Below are positions 35,356-43,830 of a stretch of DNA of 64,000 bases, piece after piece. The stretch spans positions 6,138,001 through 6,202,000 of the forward strand of contig OZ257131.1 in the NCBI GenBank assembly GCA_965278985.1. The letters run 5' to 3'. The position numbers and the translations under genes were made by a program. The DNA is from CAISIP01 sp965278985 (lineage in GTDB: Bacteria > Pseudomonadota > Gammaproteobacteria > Burkholderiales > Burkholderiaceae_C). Under the pieces are notes generated by a model that saw only the letters and a list, made by a program, of their open reading frames with translations, made no database searches and was not told where the DNA came from. How positions within the stretch are numbered: the first letter of the stretch is position 1; each line of letters opens with the position of its first letter.

Positions 35356-36479
35356 GCGAGGGACTCGAACTGGCCGTTGCGGACCTGCAGGAACTGCATG
35401 GCCCGTCGGGTGTCACCGAATCTGTCGAAGGCGATGCGCTGCTGCAGCCCTTCGTAGGGTCCGTGCCGCAGCACGGCATCGCGCGGCACTTCCCCCGATC
35501 CGGCCCGCTCGAGTGCCTGCGCGAGCACGCGGATGGCGTCGTACGTGGTCACTGCGTTGAATCCCGGTTCCTGGCCGAAGCGTTGCAGGAACGTCGTTCG
35601 AAATTTCTGGTACCTCGGTGAAGGGTCCACGGGGTTGTAGGCCTGCGCGAGCAGCAGGCCATCCACGGCGCCACCACCGAACACCGACAGGGCCTTGTAC
35701 GACGCCCATTCGGAGGCCGCGATGGCCATGCCCGGTGCCAGCTTGTGCGCCTGCTGGGACAGGTGCGCAACGTCGAAGCTGTTGGAGATGAAGAGAAGAC
35801 AGTCCGGATGGGTGACGAGAAGGTCGGTGACGATGCGGCTGAAAGCGGGTGCGTTGCGGGAGGCGTAACCGTTGCCGGCGACCACCGCGGCGCCGAGGGC
35901 CGTGAACGCCGCGCGAAACTCCGCCAGCCAGGAGGTCGAGAAGGCTGCGTTGTCCTGGTCGTAGGCAACGGCCGCGCGGCGTTGCCCGAGGCGGTACATG
36001 ACCCGTGCATAGTCGGCGGCGTTGTCGCGTGTCGTCCGGTTGATGCGGATGAGAAAGTCGTCGCGGCCAGCCAGCGACATGGCGGTGGCCGTGGGGCTCA
36101 GCATCAGCGTGCGGTGGGCGTCCGCCAAGGGAAGTGCCGCGATGGCGGACGTGCTGGTGAACGGGCCGACGATCGCATCCACGCGGGCAGCGAGCAAAGC
36201 CTGCATGGCCGCCTGGGTGGCCTGCGCACTGGTCCCTTCGTCCTGCACCACGAGTTCGATCCGCCGTCCCTGGATGCCTCCTTGTTCATTGAGTTCTTCG
36301 ACGCCCAGGATGGCCGCGTTGCGGCCTTCCAGCCCGTCGCCCGCGGTGCGGTGCGCGAGGTCGCCCAGGTAGCCGATGCGCCAGGGCGATGCCGGCGTGC
36401 AACCCTGGAGGGCCCCGGCCGCTGCCATGGACAGGAAGAACCGGCGTCCGACCGCGGGTGGGGCGTGGGACACGGTCAT
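35352..36479 (-). CDS. Periplasmic-binding lipoprotein of the Leu/Ile/Val (type I) family
   Basis: This 375-residue protein has the lipobox ALQGC near residue 27 and a Peripla_BP_6 fold: WRIGYLGDLAHRTAGDGLEGRNAAILGVEELNEQGGIQG at the start, VDAIVGPFTSTSAIAALPLADA in the first lobe, and FNAVTTYDAIRVLAQALERAG near the end. There are no ABC permease or ATPase genes nearby. Instead it sits between a c-di-GMP regulator and a histidine kinase with 4-nt overlaps on both sides, so it probably senses a small ligand for the kinase. I choose ATG 36479 because of its ATGA overlap; ATG 36497 is also in frame. Confidence 0.92.
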   Translation of the reverse strand: MTVSHAPPAVGRRFFLSMAAAGALQGCTPASPWRIGYLGDLAHRTAGDGLEGRNAAILGVEELNEQGGIQGRRIELVVQDEGTSAQATQAAMQALLAARVDAIVGPFTSTSAIAALPLADAHRTLMLSPTATAMSLAGRDDFLIRINRTTRDNAADYARVMYRLGQRRAAVAYDQDNAAFSTSWLAEFRAAFTALGAAVVAGNGYASRNAPAFSRIVTDLLVTHPDCLLFISNSFDVAHLSQQAHKLAPGMAIAASEWASYKALSVFGGGAVDGLLLAQAYNPVDPSPRYQKFRTTFLQRFGQEPGFNAVTTYDAIRVLAQALERAGSGEVPRDAVLRHGPYEGLQQRIAFDRFGDTRRAMQFLQVRNGQFESLA

Positions 36480-38719
36480 CCCTGTTCGGCGAGCCATACG
36501 CCGAGCGCATCCAGCGCCATGGGCCTGGCATAGAAGAATCCCTGCACCTCGTCGCAGCCCAGACGCAGCAGCGCGTCGGCCTGCGCCTGGTGTTCCACGC
36601 CCTCGGCCAGCACCCGCATGCCCAGGCGCTTGCCCAGGGGCACGATCATGTCCGCGATGCGGGCGCCTTCGCGTTGCGAGTCCAGCGCACTCACGAAGGC
36701 GCGGTCGATCTTGAGGCGGTCGGCGGGCAGCCGGTCCAGGTAGGAGAGGGATGAAAAGCCCGTGCCGAAGTCGTCGATGGCCACGGCCACCCCGCGCTGC
36801 TTGATGTCGCGCAGCAAGCTGGCCACGCGCTCCAGCCCCACCATGGCAACGGACTCGGTGATCTCCAGTTCCAGGTACTGTGGCGGCAGGCCGGTGTCAC
36901 GCAGGGCCTCGTCGACCTGTGCGAGGAACTGCGGATGCGCGAACTGCAGCGGAGACACATTGACCGCGACGCGCAGGTCGCGGGCCAGCGGCCCCAGGCT
37001 GCGCAGCGCGAGCAGCGCGGTGCGCAGCACCCAGGCGCCGATGGGCACGATCAGGCCGGACTGCTCCGCCACGGGGATGAACTGCGCGGGCGATACATAG
37101 GCGCCGTCTTCGGTGCGCCATCGCAGCAATGCCTCGAAGCCGACGGCGCGGCCCGTGTCCAGTGCGATCTGCGGCTGGTAGACCACGAAGAGCTGCGAGC
37201 GGTCGAATGCCTGCTGCAGGCCGTGCAGGAGTCGCGTGCGCTCGCGCGTGGCCTCGCCCACTTCGGCGGTGTAGAACTGCGATAGGCCGCGGCCTGCTTC
37301 CTTGGCGCGTTTGAGCGCGATGGTGGCGTTCTTGAAGATGTCCTGCCCGTTGCCCATGCCGGCATCGCGGCGGACCAGCCCGATGGCCATGGTCACGGGC
37401 CGTGCGGCGCCCTCGATCTCGAAAGGCTGCTCGAAGAGTGCACGCAGGCGCTGGGGCTCGACGTCACTGGCCGGGCCCCATACACCGAAGGTGTCGCCGG
37501 CCACGCGCGAGAGCAGGCAGCCGGTGGGCAGGCCATGCGCCAGGCGTTGCGCCACGGCATGCAGCAACTTGTCGCCATAGGCGTGGCCGAACATGTCGTT
37601 GGTTTCCGCGAACTGGTCGATGTCCAGCAGCGCCAGCACGTCACGGCAGGTAGGGTCGGCCTGCGTGGCCGCGTCGATGTGCTGCAACAGCGCGGCGCGG
37701 TTGGGCAGGCCGAGCAGCCGGTCCACGAAAGCGTATTCGCGCAGCCGCGCCAGCAGGTCGATGTTGGAGGCGCTCAAGGCGATGTTGGCGCAGAACACCT
37801 CCAGCAGCCGCGCGTCCACGTCGCTGGGTGGCTGGCCGGTGCGGATGTACGCGGCGAAGTCGTGCCCCTCGGCACCGCGGAAGAACAGCGTGATGCTGCC
37901 CGCCCGCAGCAGGTTGCGCCGCTCACGCAGGGCCTGTGCCAGCGCGTTGGCGATGTGGGTGTCCTCCACCGCTTCCAGGGGCTGGCCCATCAGGCCGGCG
38001 AGGGTGCCCGCGGCGGCGATCACCACGTGGCCCGTGGGCGCCATGCCCGCTGCCGCAGGCATGGAGGCACAGACCAGCCCTTCGGGTGAAACGCCCAGCA
38101 GCCCGGCGATCTGCGTGATGACGCCTTCGGCGAAGCCGTGCAGACCCTGTTCGGCGAGGAACTGGTTGCTGGCCGCGATGATCTTCTCCAGCCCGCGCCG
38201 GCTCGCGTCGAGCCTGCGCAACTGATCGTAGGCGCGGATGGCCGTGGTCAGCGTCACATAGAGCTTGGTGCGCGTGAGCTCGCCCTTGGTCTTGTAGTCG
38301 TTGATGTCGTAGCGGCGGATGGTCTCGATCTCGGGTGCCTGGCCGGGCTGCCCGGTGCGCAGCACGATGCGCATGTGGACCATGCCGAGGTCGCGGCGGA
38401 TGGCCTCCACGATCTGCAGGCCCGCGTCCTCGCTCTCCATGACCACGTCCAGCAGCACCACGGCCACATCCGGCTCGCGGCGCAGCACCACCAGTGCCTC
38501 GGCGGCGGAGTGGGCGTGCAGCAGTTGCAGCGCACGCGACTCGACCTGCAGTCCACGCAGGCCGAACTCCGTGCTCTCGTGCACATCGGGATCGTCGTCC
38601 ACGACCAGGATGCGCCATGGCGCTGCGGAGGTGCCCTGCGAAGCGTCCTCCGAGGTGGTGGGGGCGGACTCGGCGACGGGCGCCTCGTCCACGAATTCCA
38701 GAAGTTGTGTGTCATCCAT
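36476..38719 (-). CDS. Response regulator: REC-DUF3369-degenerate GGDEF-EAL
   Basis: This 747-residue cytoplasmic regulator has a receiver domain at about 35-170 (VVDDDPDVHES, phosphoacceptor Asp near 91 in VVLLDVVMES). A DUF3369-like sensor region covers about 175-350. The GGDEF domain is altered to AGDTF (in SRVAGDTFGVWG, near 410), so cyclase activity is unlikely. The EAL domain is intact (GFEALLRW near 531, EITESVAMVG, DDFGTGFSSLSYLDRLP). The expected activity is phospho-controlled c-di-GMP hydrolysis. GGGAG ends 9 nt before ATG 38719. It heads an overlapping operon with the binding lipoprotein and the kinase. Confidence 0.94.
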   Translation of the reverse strand: MDDTQLLEFVDEAPVAESAPTTSEDASQGTSAAPWRILVVDDDPDVHESTEFGLRGLQVESRALQLLHAHSAAEALVVLRREPDVAVVLLDVVMESEDAGLQIVEAIRRDLGMVHMRIVLRTGQPGQAPEIETIRRYDINDYKTKGELTRTKLYVTLTTAIRAYDQLRRLDASRRGLEKIIAASNQFLAEQGLHGFAEGVITQIAGLLGVSPEGLVCASMPAAAGMAPTGHVVIAAAGTLAGLMGQPLEAVEDTHIANALAQALRERRNLLRAGSITLFFRGAEGHDFAAYIRTGQPPSDVDARLLEVFCANIALSASNIDLLARLREYAFVDRLLGLPNRAALLQHIDAATQADPTCRDVLALLDIDQFAETNDMFGHAYGDKLLHAVAQRLAHGLPTGCLLSRVAGDTFGVWGPASDVEPQRLRALFEQPFEIEGAARPVTMAIGLVRRDAGMGNGQDIFKNATIALKRAKEAGRGLSQFYTAEVGEATRERTRLLHGLQQAFDRSQLFVVYQPQIALDTGRAVGFEALLRWRTEDGAYVSPAQFIPVAEQSGLIVPIGAWVLRTALLALRSLGPLARDLRVAVNVSPLQFAHPQFLAQVDEALRDTGLPPQYLELEITESVAMVGLERVASLLRDIKQRGVAVAIDDFGTGFSSLSYLDRLPADRLKIDRAFVSALDSQREGARIADMIVPLGKRLGMRVLAEGVEHQAQADALLRLGCDEVQGFFYARPMALDALGVWLAEQG

Positions 38720-38900
38720 TCGACTGTGCTCCCTGCAGCGCGGCTTGCATATCGCTACCGCTACCGACAGGGTCACTGGTCGATCAAACGGCAGGATGCA
38801 TGCGGCCTAACGCGAATGCACTGCCTGGCGATGGCTGTTGGTGCAACTTCCCGCACATGGTGTGTGGAAGTTCCGTCCCTGCTTGTCGGCTGGGGACAGC

Positions 38901-38946
38901 GTAACTGAAGGGGTCCATGGACTCGCCAGTTACCGAGCGCTTTTTT
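38901..38946. other. Nested palindrome followed by a T-run
   Basis: GTAACTG (38901-38907) and CAGTTAC (38927-38933) are perfect inverted repeats that enclose the perfect 10-bp palindrome GTCCATGGAC (38913-38922). TTTTTT follows at 38941-38946. It lies in the 297-nt gap between the GlcD gene and the REC-EAL operon (both minus). On the plus strand it resembles a terminator, but no plus-strand gene precedes it. It could instead be an operator about 180 nt upstream of the signalling operon. Confidence 0.4.
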
Positions 38947-39016
38947 CCCGGTGAATATCACCCGACTGGGTGAAAGATTCGAGACGAAAAATCATCCGAA
39001 CAAATGATTTTCGGCG

Positions 39017-40531
39017 TCAGAAGCGAGGCAGTGCCCCCAGCCTTTTGGCGTAGGCAGGCTGGTTGGCGCGCACGATCTCCCGGCCGTATTCCGCGCAGCG
39101 CTGCAGCGTGGGCACCACCTTGCCGGGGTTCAGCAGGCCTGCCGGATCGAAGGCCTCCTTCAGCGCGCGCATCTGTGCGTTCTCGGCGTCCGTGAACTGC
39201 ACGCACATGGAGTTGAGTTTCTCCACGCCCACGCCGTGTTCGCCAGTCACCGTGCCGCCCATGGCCACGCTGGTCTCCAGGATGTCGGCACCGAACTGCT
39301 CGCAGCGGTGCAGCTGGTCGGGGTCGTTCGCGTCGAACATGATCAGCGGATGCAGGTTGCCGTCGCCGGCATGGAAGACGTTGGCGCAACGCAGTCCGTA
39401 CTTCTTCTCCATCTGCTGGATCGCGCGCAGGATGTCGGCCAGGCGCTTGCGCGGGATGGTCGAGTCCATGCACATGTAATCGGGGCTGATGCGCCCGCTG
39501 GCCGGGAAGGCGTTCTTGCGGCCGCTCCAGAAACGCAGGCGCTCGGCCTCGTTCTGGCTCACCGTGATGGCGGTGGCGCCGCTGGCCGTGAGCACCGCGC
39601 GCATGCGGCCGATCTCTTCCTCCACCTCGGCCGGCGTGCCGTCGCTCTCGCACAGCAGGATGGCTTCGGCGTCGAGGTCGTAGCCGGCCTGTACGAAGTC
39701 TTCCACGGCCGCCGTCATGGGCTTGTCCATCATCTCCAGGCCCGCGGGGATGATGCCGGCCGCGATGACGGCCGCCACCGCGTCGCCGGCCTTCTGGATG
39801 TCGTCGAAGCTGGCCATGATGCAGCGCGCGAGCTGCGGCTTGGGCACCAGCTTGACCGTGACTTCAGCCGTCACGGCCAGCATGCCCTCGGAGCCGATGA
39901 CCACGGACAACAGGTCGTAGCCCGGTGCGTCCAGCGCGTTGCTGCCGAACTCGAGCTCCTCGCCCTCGATGCTGAAGCCGCGCACGCGCAGCACGTTGTG
40001 CAGCGTCAGGCCGTATTTGAGGCAATGCACGCCGCCCGAGTTCTCGGCCACGTTGCCGCCGATGGTGCAGGCGATCTGGCTCGACGGGTCGGGTGCGTAG
40101 TACAGGCCGTAGGGCGCGGCGGCCTCGCTGATGGCGAGGTTGCGCACGCCGCACTGCACGGTGGCCGTGCGCGCGACCGGGTCGATCTTCAGGATGCGGT
40201 TGAACTTGGCCAGGCTCAGCGTGACGCCCATCGCATGCGGCATGGCACCGCCCGAGAGGCCCGTGCCGGCACCGCGGGCCACCACCGGCACCTGCAGGGC
40301 GTGGCAGGCGCGCAAGACGGCCTGCACCTGTTCCCAGGTCTCGGGCAGCACCACGACCAGCGGGCGCTGGCGGTAGGCCGTGAGGCCGTCGCATTCGTAG
40401 GGGGTGGTGTCCTCGGCCTGCCAGAGCAGCGCATGGGGCGGCAACACCGCACGCATGGCGGCCACGACCTGCGACTGGCGCTCGGCGCGGGCGTGGACCT
40501 CGGTGGCGGCGGTAGCCAGGGGGGCGTTCAT
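39017..40531 (-). CDS. glcD: FAD-linked oxidase, GlcD type (glycolate/D-lactate dehydrogenase)
   Basis: This 504-residue flavoprotein has the PCMH FAD-binding loop VARGAGTGLSGGAMP and PDPSSQIACTIGGNVAENSGG. The C-terminal FAD-linked oxidase domain carries VFHAGDGNLHPLIMFD and GEHGVGVEKLN. It matches the glycolate oxidase catalytic subunit GlcD. The usual partners glcE and glcF are not adjacent on either side, so it may work with subunits encoded elsewhere or act on D-lactate or another 2-hydroxy acid. I use ATG 40531 (MNAPLATAATEV); the frame above it is not protein-like. Confidence 0.92.
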   Translation of the reverse strand: MNAPLATAATEVHARAERQSQVVAAMRAVLPPHALLWQAEDTTPYECDGLTAYRQRPLVVVLPETWEQVQAVLRACHALQVPVVARGAGTGLSGGAMPHAMGVTLSLAKFNRILKIDPVARTATVQCGVRNLAISEAAAPYGLYYAPDPSSQIACTIGGNVAENSGGVHCLKYGLTLHNVLRVRGFSIEGEELEFGSNALDAPGYDLLSVVIGSEGMLAVTAEVTVKLVPKPQLARCIMASFDDIQKAGDAVAAVIAAGIIPAGLEMMDKPMTAAVEDFVQAGYDLDAEAILLCESDGTPAEVEEEIGRMRAVLTASGATAITVSQNEAERLRFWSGRKNAFPASGRISPDYMCMDSTIPRKRLADILRAIQQMEKKYGLRCANVFHAGDGNLHPLIMFDANDPDQLHRCEQFGADILETSVAMGGTVTGEHGVGVEKLNSMCVQFTDAENAQMRALKEAFDPAGLLNPGKVVPTLQRCAEYGREIVRANQPAYAKRLGALPRF

Positions 40532-40631
40532 GGGGCAGGGCTCCGGCGGGGGGAAGCCTGCACTGTAGACCACGCGCAGCGCGCGTGGCGTGAGCAAATT
40601 TGCAGCGCCGTGTGAAGCGCCGCGGATGTGC

Positions 40632-41876
40632 TCAGCGGGCGCGCCCGCCCACGCCGCGTGGCAGCAAGGCCGCCACGATGCCCAGCAGCGGCAGGTAGGC
40701 GCTGAGCTGGTAGACGAAGTCGATGCCCTGGTGGTCGGCCACCACGCCCAGCACGGCCGCGCCCAGGCCGCCCATGCCGAAGGCGAAACCGAAGAACAGG
40801 CCCGAGACCATGCCCACCTTGCCCGGCATCAGCTCCTGCGCGTAGACCAGGATGGCCGAGAAGGCCGAGGACAGGATCAGCCCGATCAGCACCGCCAGCG
40901 TGGTGGTCCAGAACAGGTTCACGTGCGGCAGCAGCAGCGCGAAGGGCGCCACGCCGAGGATGGAGAACCAAATGACCGGCTTGCGGCCGATGCGGTCGCC
41001 GATGGGGCCACCCGCCAGCGTACCCAGGGCCGAGGCCAGCAGGAAGGCGAAGAGGTGCATCTGGGCGCTCTGCACCGACAGGCCGAACTTGTGCATCAGG
41101 TAGAAGGTGAAGTAGCTGCTGAGGCTGGCGACGTAGAAGTACTTCGAGAAGATCAGCACCAGCAGCACCACGATGGCGCCCACCACCGTGCGACGCGGCA
41201 GTGCCGAGGCCGCCACGCGCACCGGTGGCCGCTTGGCTGCGAAGGCCAGCTGCGCGCCATACCAGCGGCTTACCTGCAGCAGCAGCGTGATGCCCAGCAA
41301 CGCCGCCAACCCGAACCAGGCCACGGACCGCTGGCCGAAGGGCACGATCACCAGCGCGGCCAGCAGCGGGCCCAGCGCCGTGCCCATGTTGCCGCCCACC
41401 TGGAACAGCGACTGCGCCCAGCCGTGCTGGCCCCCGGAGGCCATGCGTGCCACGCGCGAGGATTCGGGGTGGAAGATCGACGAACCGAAACCAACCAGTG
41501 CCGCAGCCACGAGGATCGCGGCGTAGCTCGGCGCAAAGGCCAGCAGCAGCAGGCCGCACAGCGTGCTGGTCATGCCGATGGGCAGCGAATAGGGCACGGG
41601 CCGCTTGTCGGTATAGCGCCCCACCAGCGGCTGGAACAGCGAGGCCGTGAGCTGGTAGGTCAGCGTGATCAGGCCGATCTGCGTGAAGCTCAAGTGGAAG
41701 CCACCCTGCAGGATCGGGTACATCGCCAGGATCAGCGACTGCATCATGTCGTTGATCAGGTGCGAGGCGCTGATGGCGCCGATGATGGGGTAGGCCACGC
41801 CCTGGCGTGCGGTGGTGGTGGCAGGGGCGGGGGCGGGGGCGGCGGGCGGGTTGCCGGCGGTTGCGGTACTGGACAT
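40632..41876 (-). CDS. MFS exporter of the fosmidomycin-resistance (Fsr) type
   Basis: This 414-residue 12-helix carrier shows Fsr features: SASHLINDMMQSLILAMYPIL in the first helix, LTYQLTASLFQPLVGRYTDKRP (MFS signature loop) and FGSSIFHPESSRVARMASGGQHGWAQSLFQVGGNMG. The family exports fosmidomycin and related compounds; the natural substrate is unknown. It diverges from an AraC-type regulator with a 109-nt shared promoter region that holds a repeated TAGGCCT, so AraC control is likely. Confidence 0.92.
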   Translation of the reverse strand: MSSTATAGNPPAAPAPAPATTTARQGVAYPIIGAISASHLINDMMQSLILAMYPILQGGFHLSFTQIGLITLTYQLTASLFQPLVGRYTDKRPVPYSLPIGMTSTLCGLLLLAFAPSYAAILVAAALVGFGSSIFHPESSRVARMASGGQHGWAQSLFQVGGNMGTALGPLLAALVIVPFGQRSVAWFGLAALLGITLLLQVSRWYGAQLAFAAKRPPVRVAASALPRRTVVGAIVVLLVLIFSKYFYVASLSSYFTFYLMHKFGLSVQSAQMHLFAFLLASALGTLAGGPIGDRIGRKPVIWFSILGVAPFALLLPHVNLFWTTTLAVLIGLILSSAFSAILVYAQELMPGKVGMVSGLFFGFAFGMGGLGAAVLGVVADHQGIDFVYQLSAYLPLLGIVAALLPRGVGGRAR

Positions 41877-41890
41877 TCGGGAGCGGGCGC

Positions 41891-41934
41891 TAGGCCTTCT
41901 GCAGTGAAGGGGAAACGCATCTTAGGCCTAGAAT
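41891..41934. promoter_or_regulatory. Divergent Fsr/AraC promoter region with repeated TAGGCCT
   Basis: TAGGCCT occurs at 41891-41897 and again at 41923-41929 in the same orientation, 32 bp (about three helix turns) apart. The second copy lies in the palindrome TAGGCCTA and merges with TAGAAT at 41929-41934, a -10-like box for the AraC gene. Between them CCTTC and GAAGG form an inverted repeat. Direct half-site repeats like this suit AraC-family dimers. Confidence 0.45.
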
Positions 41935-41985
41935 TTTTGCCTGTCTCACGCCATTCGGGCCTGGACCTTCGCGAAAGATGCATCC

Positions 41986-42783
41986 ATGGTCTCCACCAGT
42001 TCAGCTCCTTCCCTTCCAGGCACCCTTGCCGAGGTTGGCCGCACGGGGCTGCGCGGACTGCCGGTCTTCGGGCTGGTGGCCGACCACGGGGATGGCCACG
42101 TGATAGGGCGCCACCACCATCCCGAGGCCCAGCTCATCTGTGCGGTGCGTGGCGTGATGCTGATCAGCTCCGAAGGTGGCCACTGGATCGTGCCACCCAC
42201 GCGCGCCATCTGGATGCCCGCCGCACGCACCCACTCCATCCGCTGCATCGGCGAGGTCCACATGCGCAGCATCTATGTGCGGCCCGACGTGGCGCGCACG
42301 CTGCCGGCGCAGGTGCAGGCGGTGGCGATCTCGGAGTTGCTGCGTGCGCTGATCCTCGCCACCTCGCAGATCGCAGCGCCGTACAGCGACGACTCGCGCG
42401 ATGGCCGGCTGGTGCGCCCTCTGCTCGACGAGATGCATGCCGTGCCGGTGCTGCCGCTGCATCTGCCGCAGCCCGGCGATGCCGGCCTGCGGCGCATCTG
42501 CGGCCACCTGCAGAAACATCCTGCAGACGCCTCCACGCTGCAGCAATGGGCCGAGCGCCTGGGCGTGGACGCCACCACCGTGCAACGCCGCTTTGCGCGC
42601 GAGACGGGCATGCGCTTCGGCCAGTGGCGCCAGCAGGCGCGGCTGCTGCGCGCACTAGAGCGGCTCGCGCTGGGCGAGAAGGTGGTGGATGTGGCGCTGG
42701 CCCTGGGCTACACCAGTCCCAGCGCTTTCGCCACGATGTTCAAGCGGCAGTTCGGGCAGACGCCGAGTGCGTTCTTTCGCTGA
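41986..42783 (+). CDS. AraC-family transcriptional regulator with cupin sensor
   Basis: This 265-residue regulator has an N-terminal cupin-like ligand domain (GRHHHPEAQLICAVRGVMLI, then GHWIVPPTRAIWMPA) and a C-terminal double helix-turn-helix (LQQWAERLGVDATTVQRRFARETGMRFGQW, then VVDVALALGYTSPSAFATMFKRQFGQTPSAF). It diverges from an Fsr-type exporter, a common regulator/efflux arrangement (compare NimR/NimT-like pairs), and probably activates that gene. The inducer is unknown. Confidence 0.93.
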   Translation: MVSTSSAPSLPGTLAEVGRTGLRGLPVFGLVADHGDGHVIGRHHHPEAQLICAVRGVMLISSEGGHWIVPPTRAIWMPAARTHSIRCIGEVHMRSIYVRPDVARTLPAQVQAVAISELLRALILATSQIAAPYSDDSRDGRLVRPLLDEMHAVPVLPLHLPQPGDAGLRRICGHLQKHPADASTLQQWAERLGVDATTVQRRFARETGMRFGQWRQQARLLRALERLALGEKVVDVALALGYTSPSAFATMFKRQFGQTPSAFFR

Positions 42784-42812
42784 GCCTTCGCGATGCCATT
42801 GCGCCTGCGTAC

Positions 42813-43685
42813 TTAGCCAATGCTCTTGCGCAACCATTCCGCAAAGGCCGCGCACTCCCAGCGGTCCAGCGTGCCGGTGCGCCAGCACAGGTAGTGCGCG
42901 TGCGGGCTGGGCACGTCGTGCGCATACAGGCGCACCAGCGTGCCGTTCTCCAGCCACGGCGCACCGAGCTTCAGGCGGATCAGGCCGATGCCCATGCCGG
43001 CCGCGGCGGCGTCGCACATCAGGCCGATGTCGTTGAACTGCGAGCCGTCCACCGGCTCCGGCCAGTCGAGCTGGTGCGCGGCGAACCAGGTGCGCCAGGG
43101 TTCCAGCGGGCTGCGCAACAGGGCCTCGCCTTCCAGGTCTTGTGGCGCGTCGAAGGGGCCGTGCTCGCGCACGTAGGCGGGCGAGGCCAGCGGCGTGACC
43201 ACGTCCTTCATGAGGCAGACATGCTCCACGTCGGCATAACGCCCCGTGCCGAAACGCACCATCAGGTCGGCATCTTCGGCCACCACGTCCAGCAGCGGGA
43301 TGGAGACCTGCAGCGTCACGTCGATCTCGGGGTAGGCCTCGGTGAACTGGCGCAGCCGAGGGATCAGGATCGAGCGTGCGAAGGTCGGCGTCACGGCCAG
43401 CCGCAGCTTGCGCTTCGATGTGCTGCCGCTTCCCGTCCCCGGAAACTTCTGCAACGTCGCCAGCCCTTCGCGCACATGGGCCAGGTATTCGCTGCCTTCG
43501 GTGGTCAGCGAGAAGTCCGCACGGCCGAAGAGCTTAGTGCCGATGATCTGCTCGAGCTGCTTCACGCGGTGGCTCACCGCGCTGGGTGTCACATGCAGCT
43601 CGTCGGCGGTCTGCGTCACGCTGCGCAGGCGTGCCAGCGCTTCGAAGGTCAGCAGGCACTGGATGGGAGGAATGCGGGTGGACAA
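42813..43685 (-). CDS. LysR-family transcriptional regulator (GcvA-like)
   Basis: This 290-residue protein has the LysR DNA-binding domain (STRIPPIQCLLTFEALARLRSVTQTADELHVTPSAVSHRVKQLEQ) close to the GcvA/AmpR group. An effector domain with RKLRLAVTPTFARSILIPRL and FNDIGLMCDAAAAGMGIGLI follows. The start is TTG 43685, with GGAAGG about 8 nt upstream; there is no ATG or GTG near the family N-terminus. It diverges from psd, but regulation of psd by such a protein is not established and its targets are unknown. Confidence 0.92.
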   Translation of the reverse strand: MSTRIPPIQCLLTFEALARLRSVTQTADELHVTPSAVSHRVKQLEQIIGTKLFGRADFSLTTEGSEYLAHVREGLATLQKFPGTGSGSTSKRKLRLAVTPTFARSILIPRLRQFTEAYPEIDVTLQVSIPLLDVVAEDADLMVRFGTGRYADVEHVCLMKDVVTPLASPAYVREHGPFDAPQDLEGEALLRSPLEPWRTWFAAHQLDWPEPVDGSQFNDIGLMCDAAAAGMGIGLIRLKLGAPWLENGTLVRLYAHDVPSPHAHYLCWRTGTLDRWECAAFAEWLRKSIG

Positions 43686-43830
43686 ACGGGGGTACCTTCC
43701 GATGGTGCCAGAGCCTGTGCGCGAGCCTCTGCGCAGGGTCCGGCGCAGGTCTGCGCGACAGGGGGGCCAATATACAATCGCCGACCCATTTTCCTCCCCC
43801 GGTCGGCACGTGTGCGGGCCTGCAGAACAC

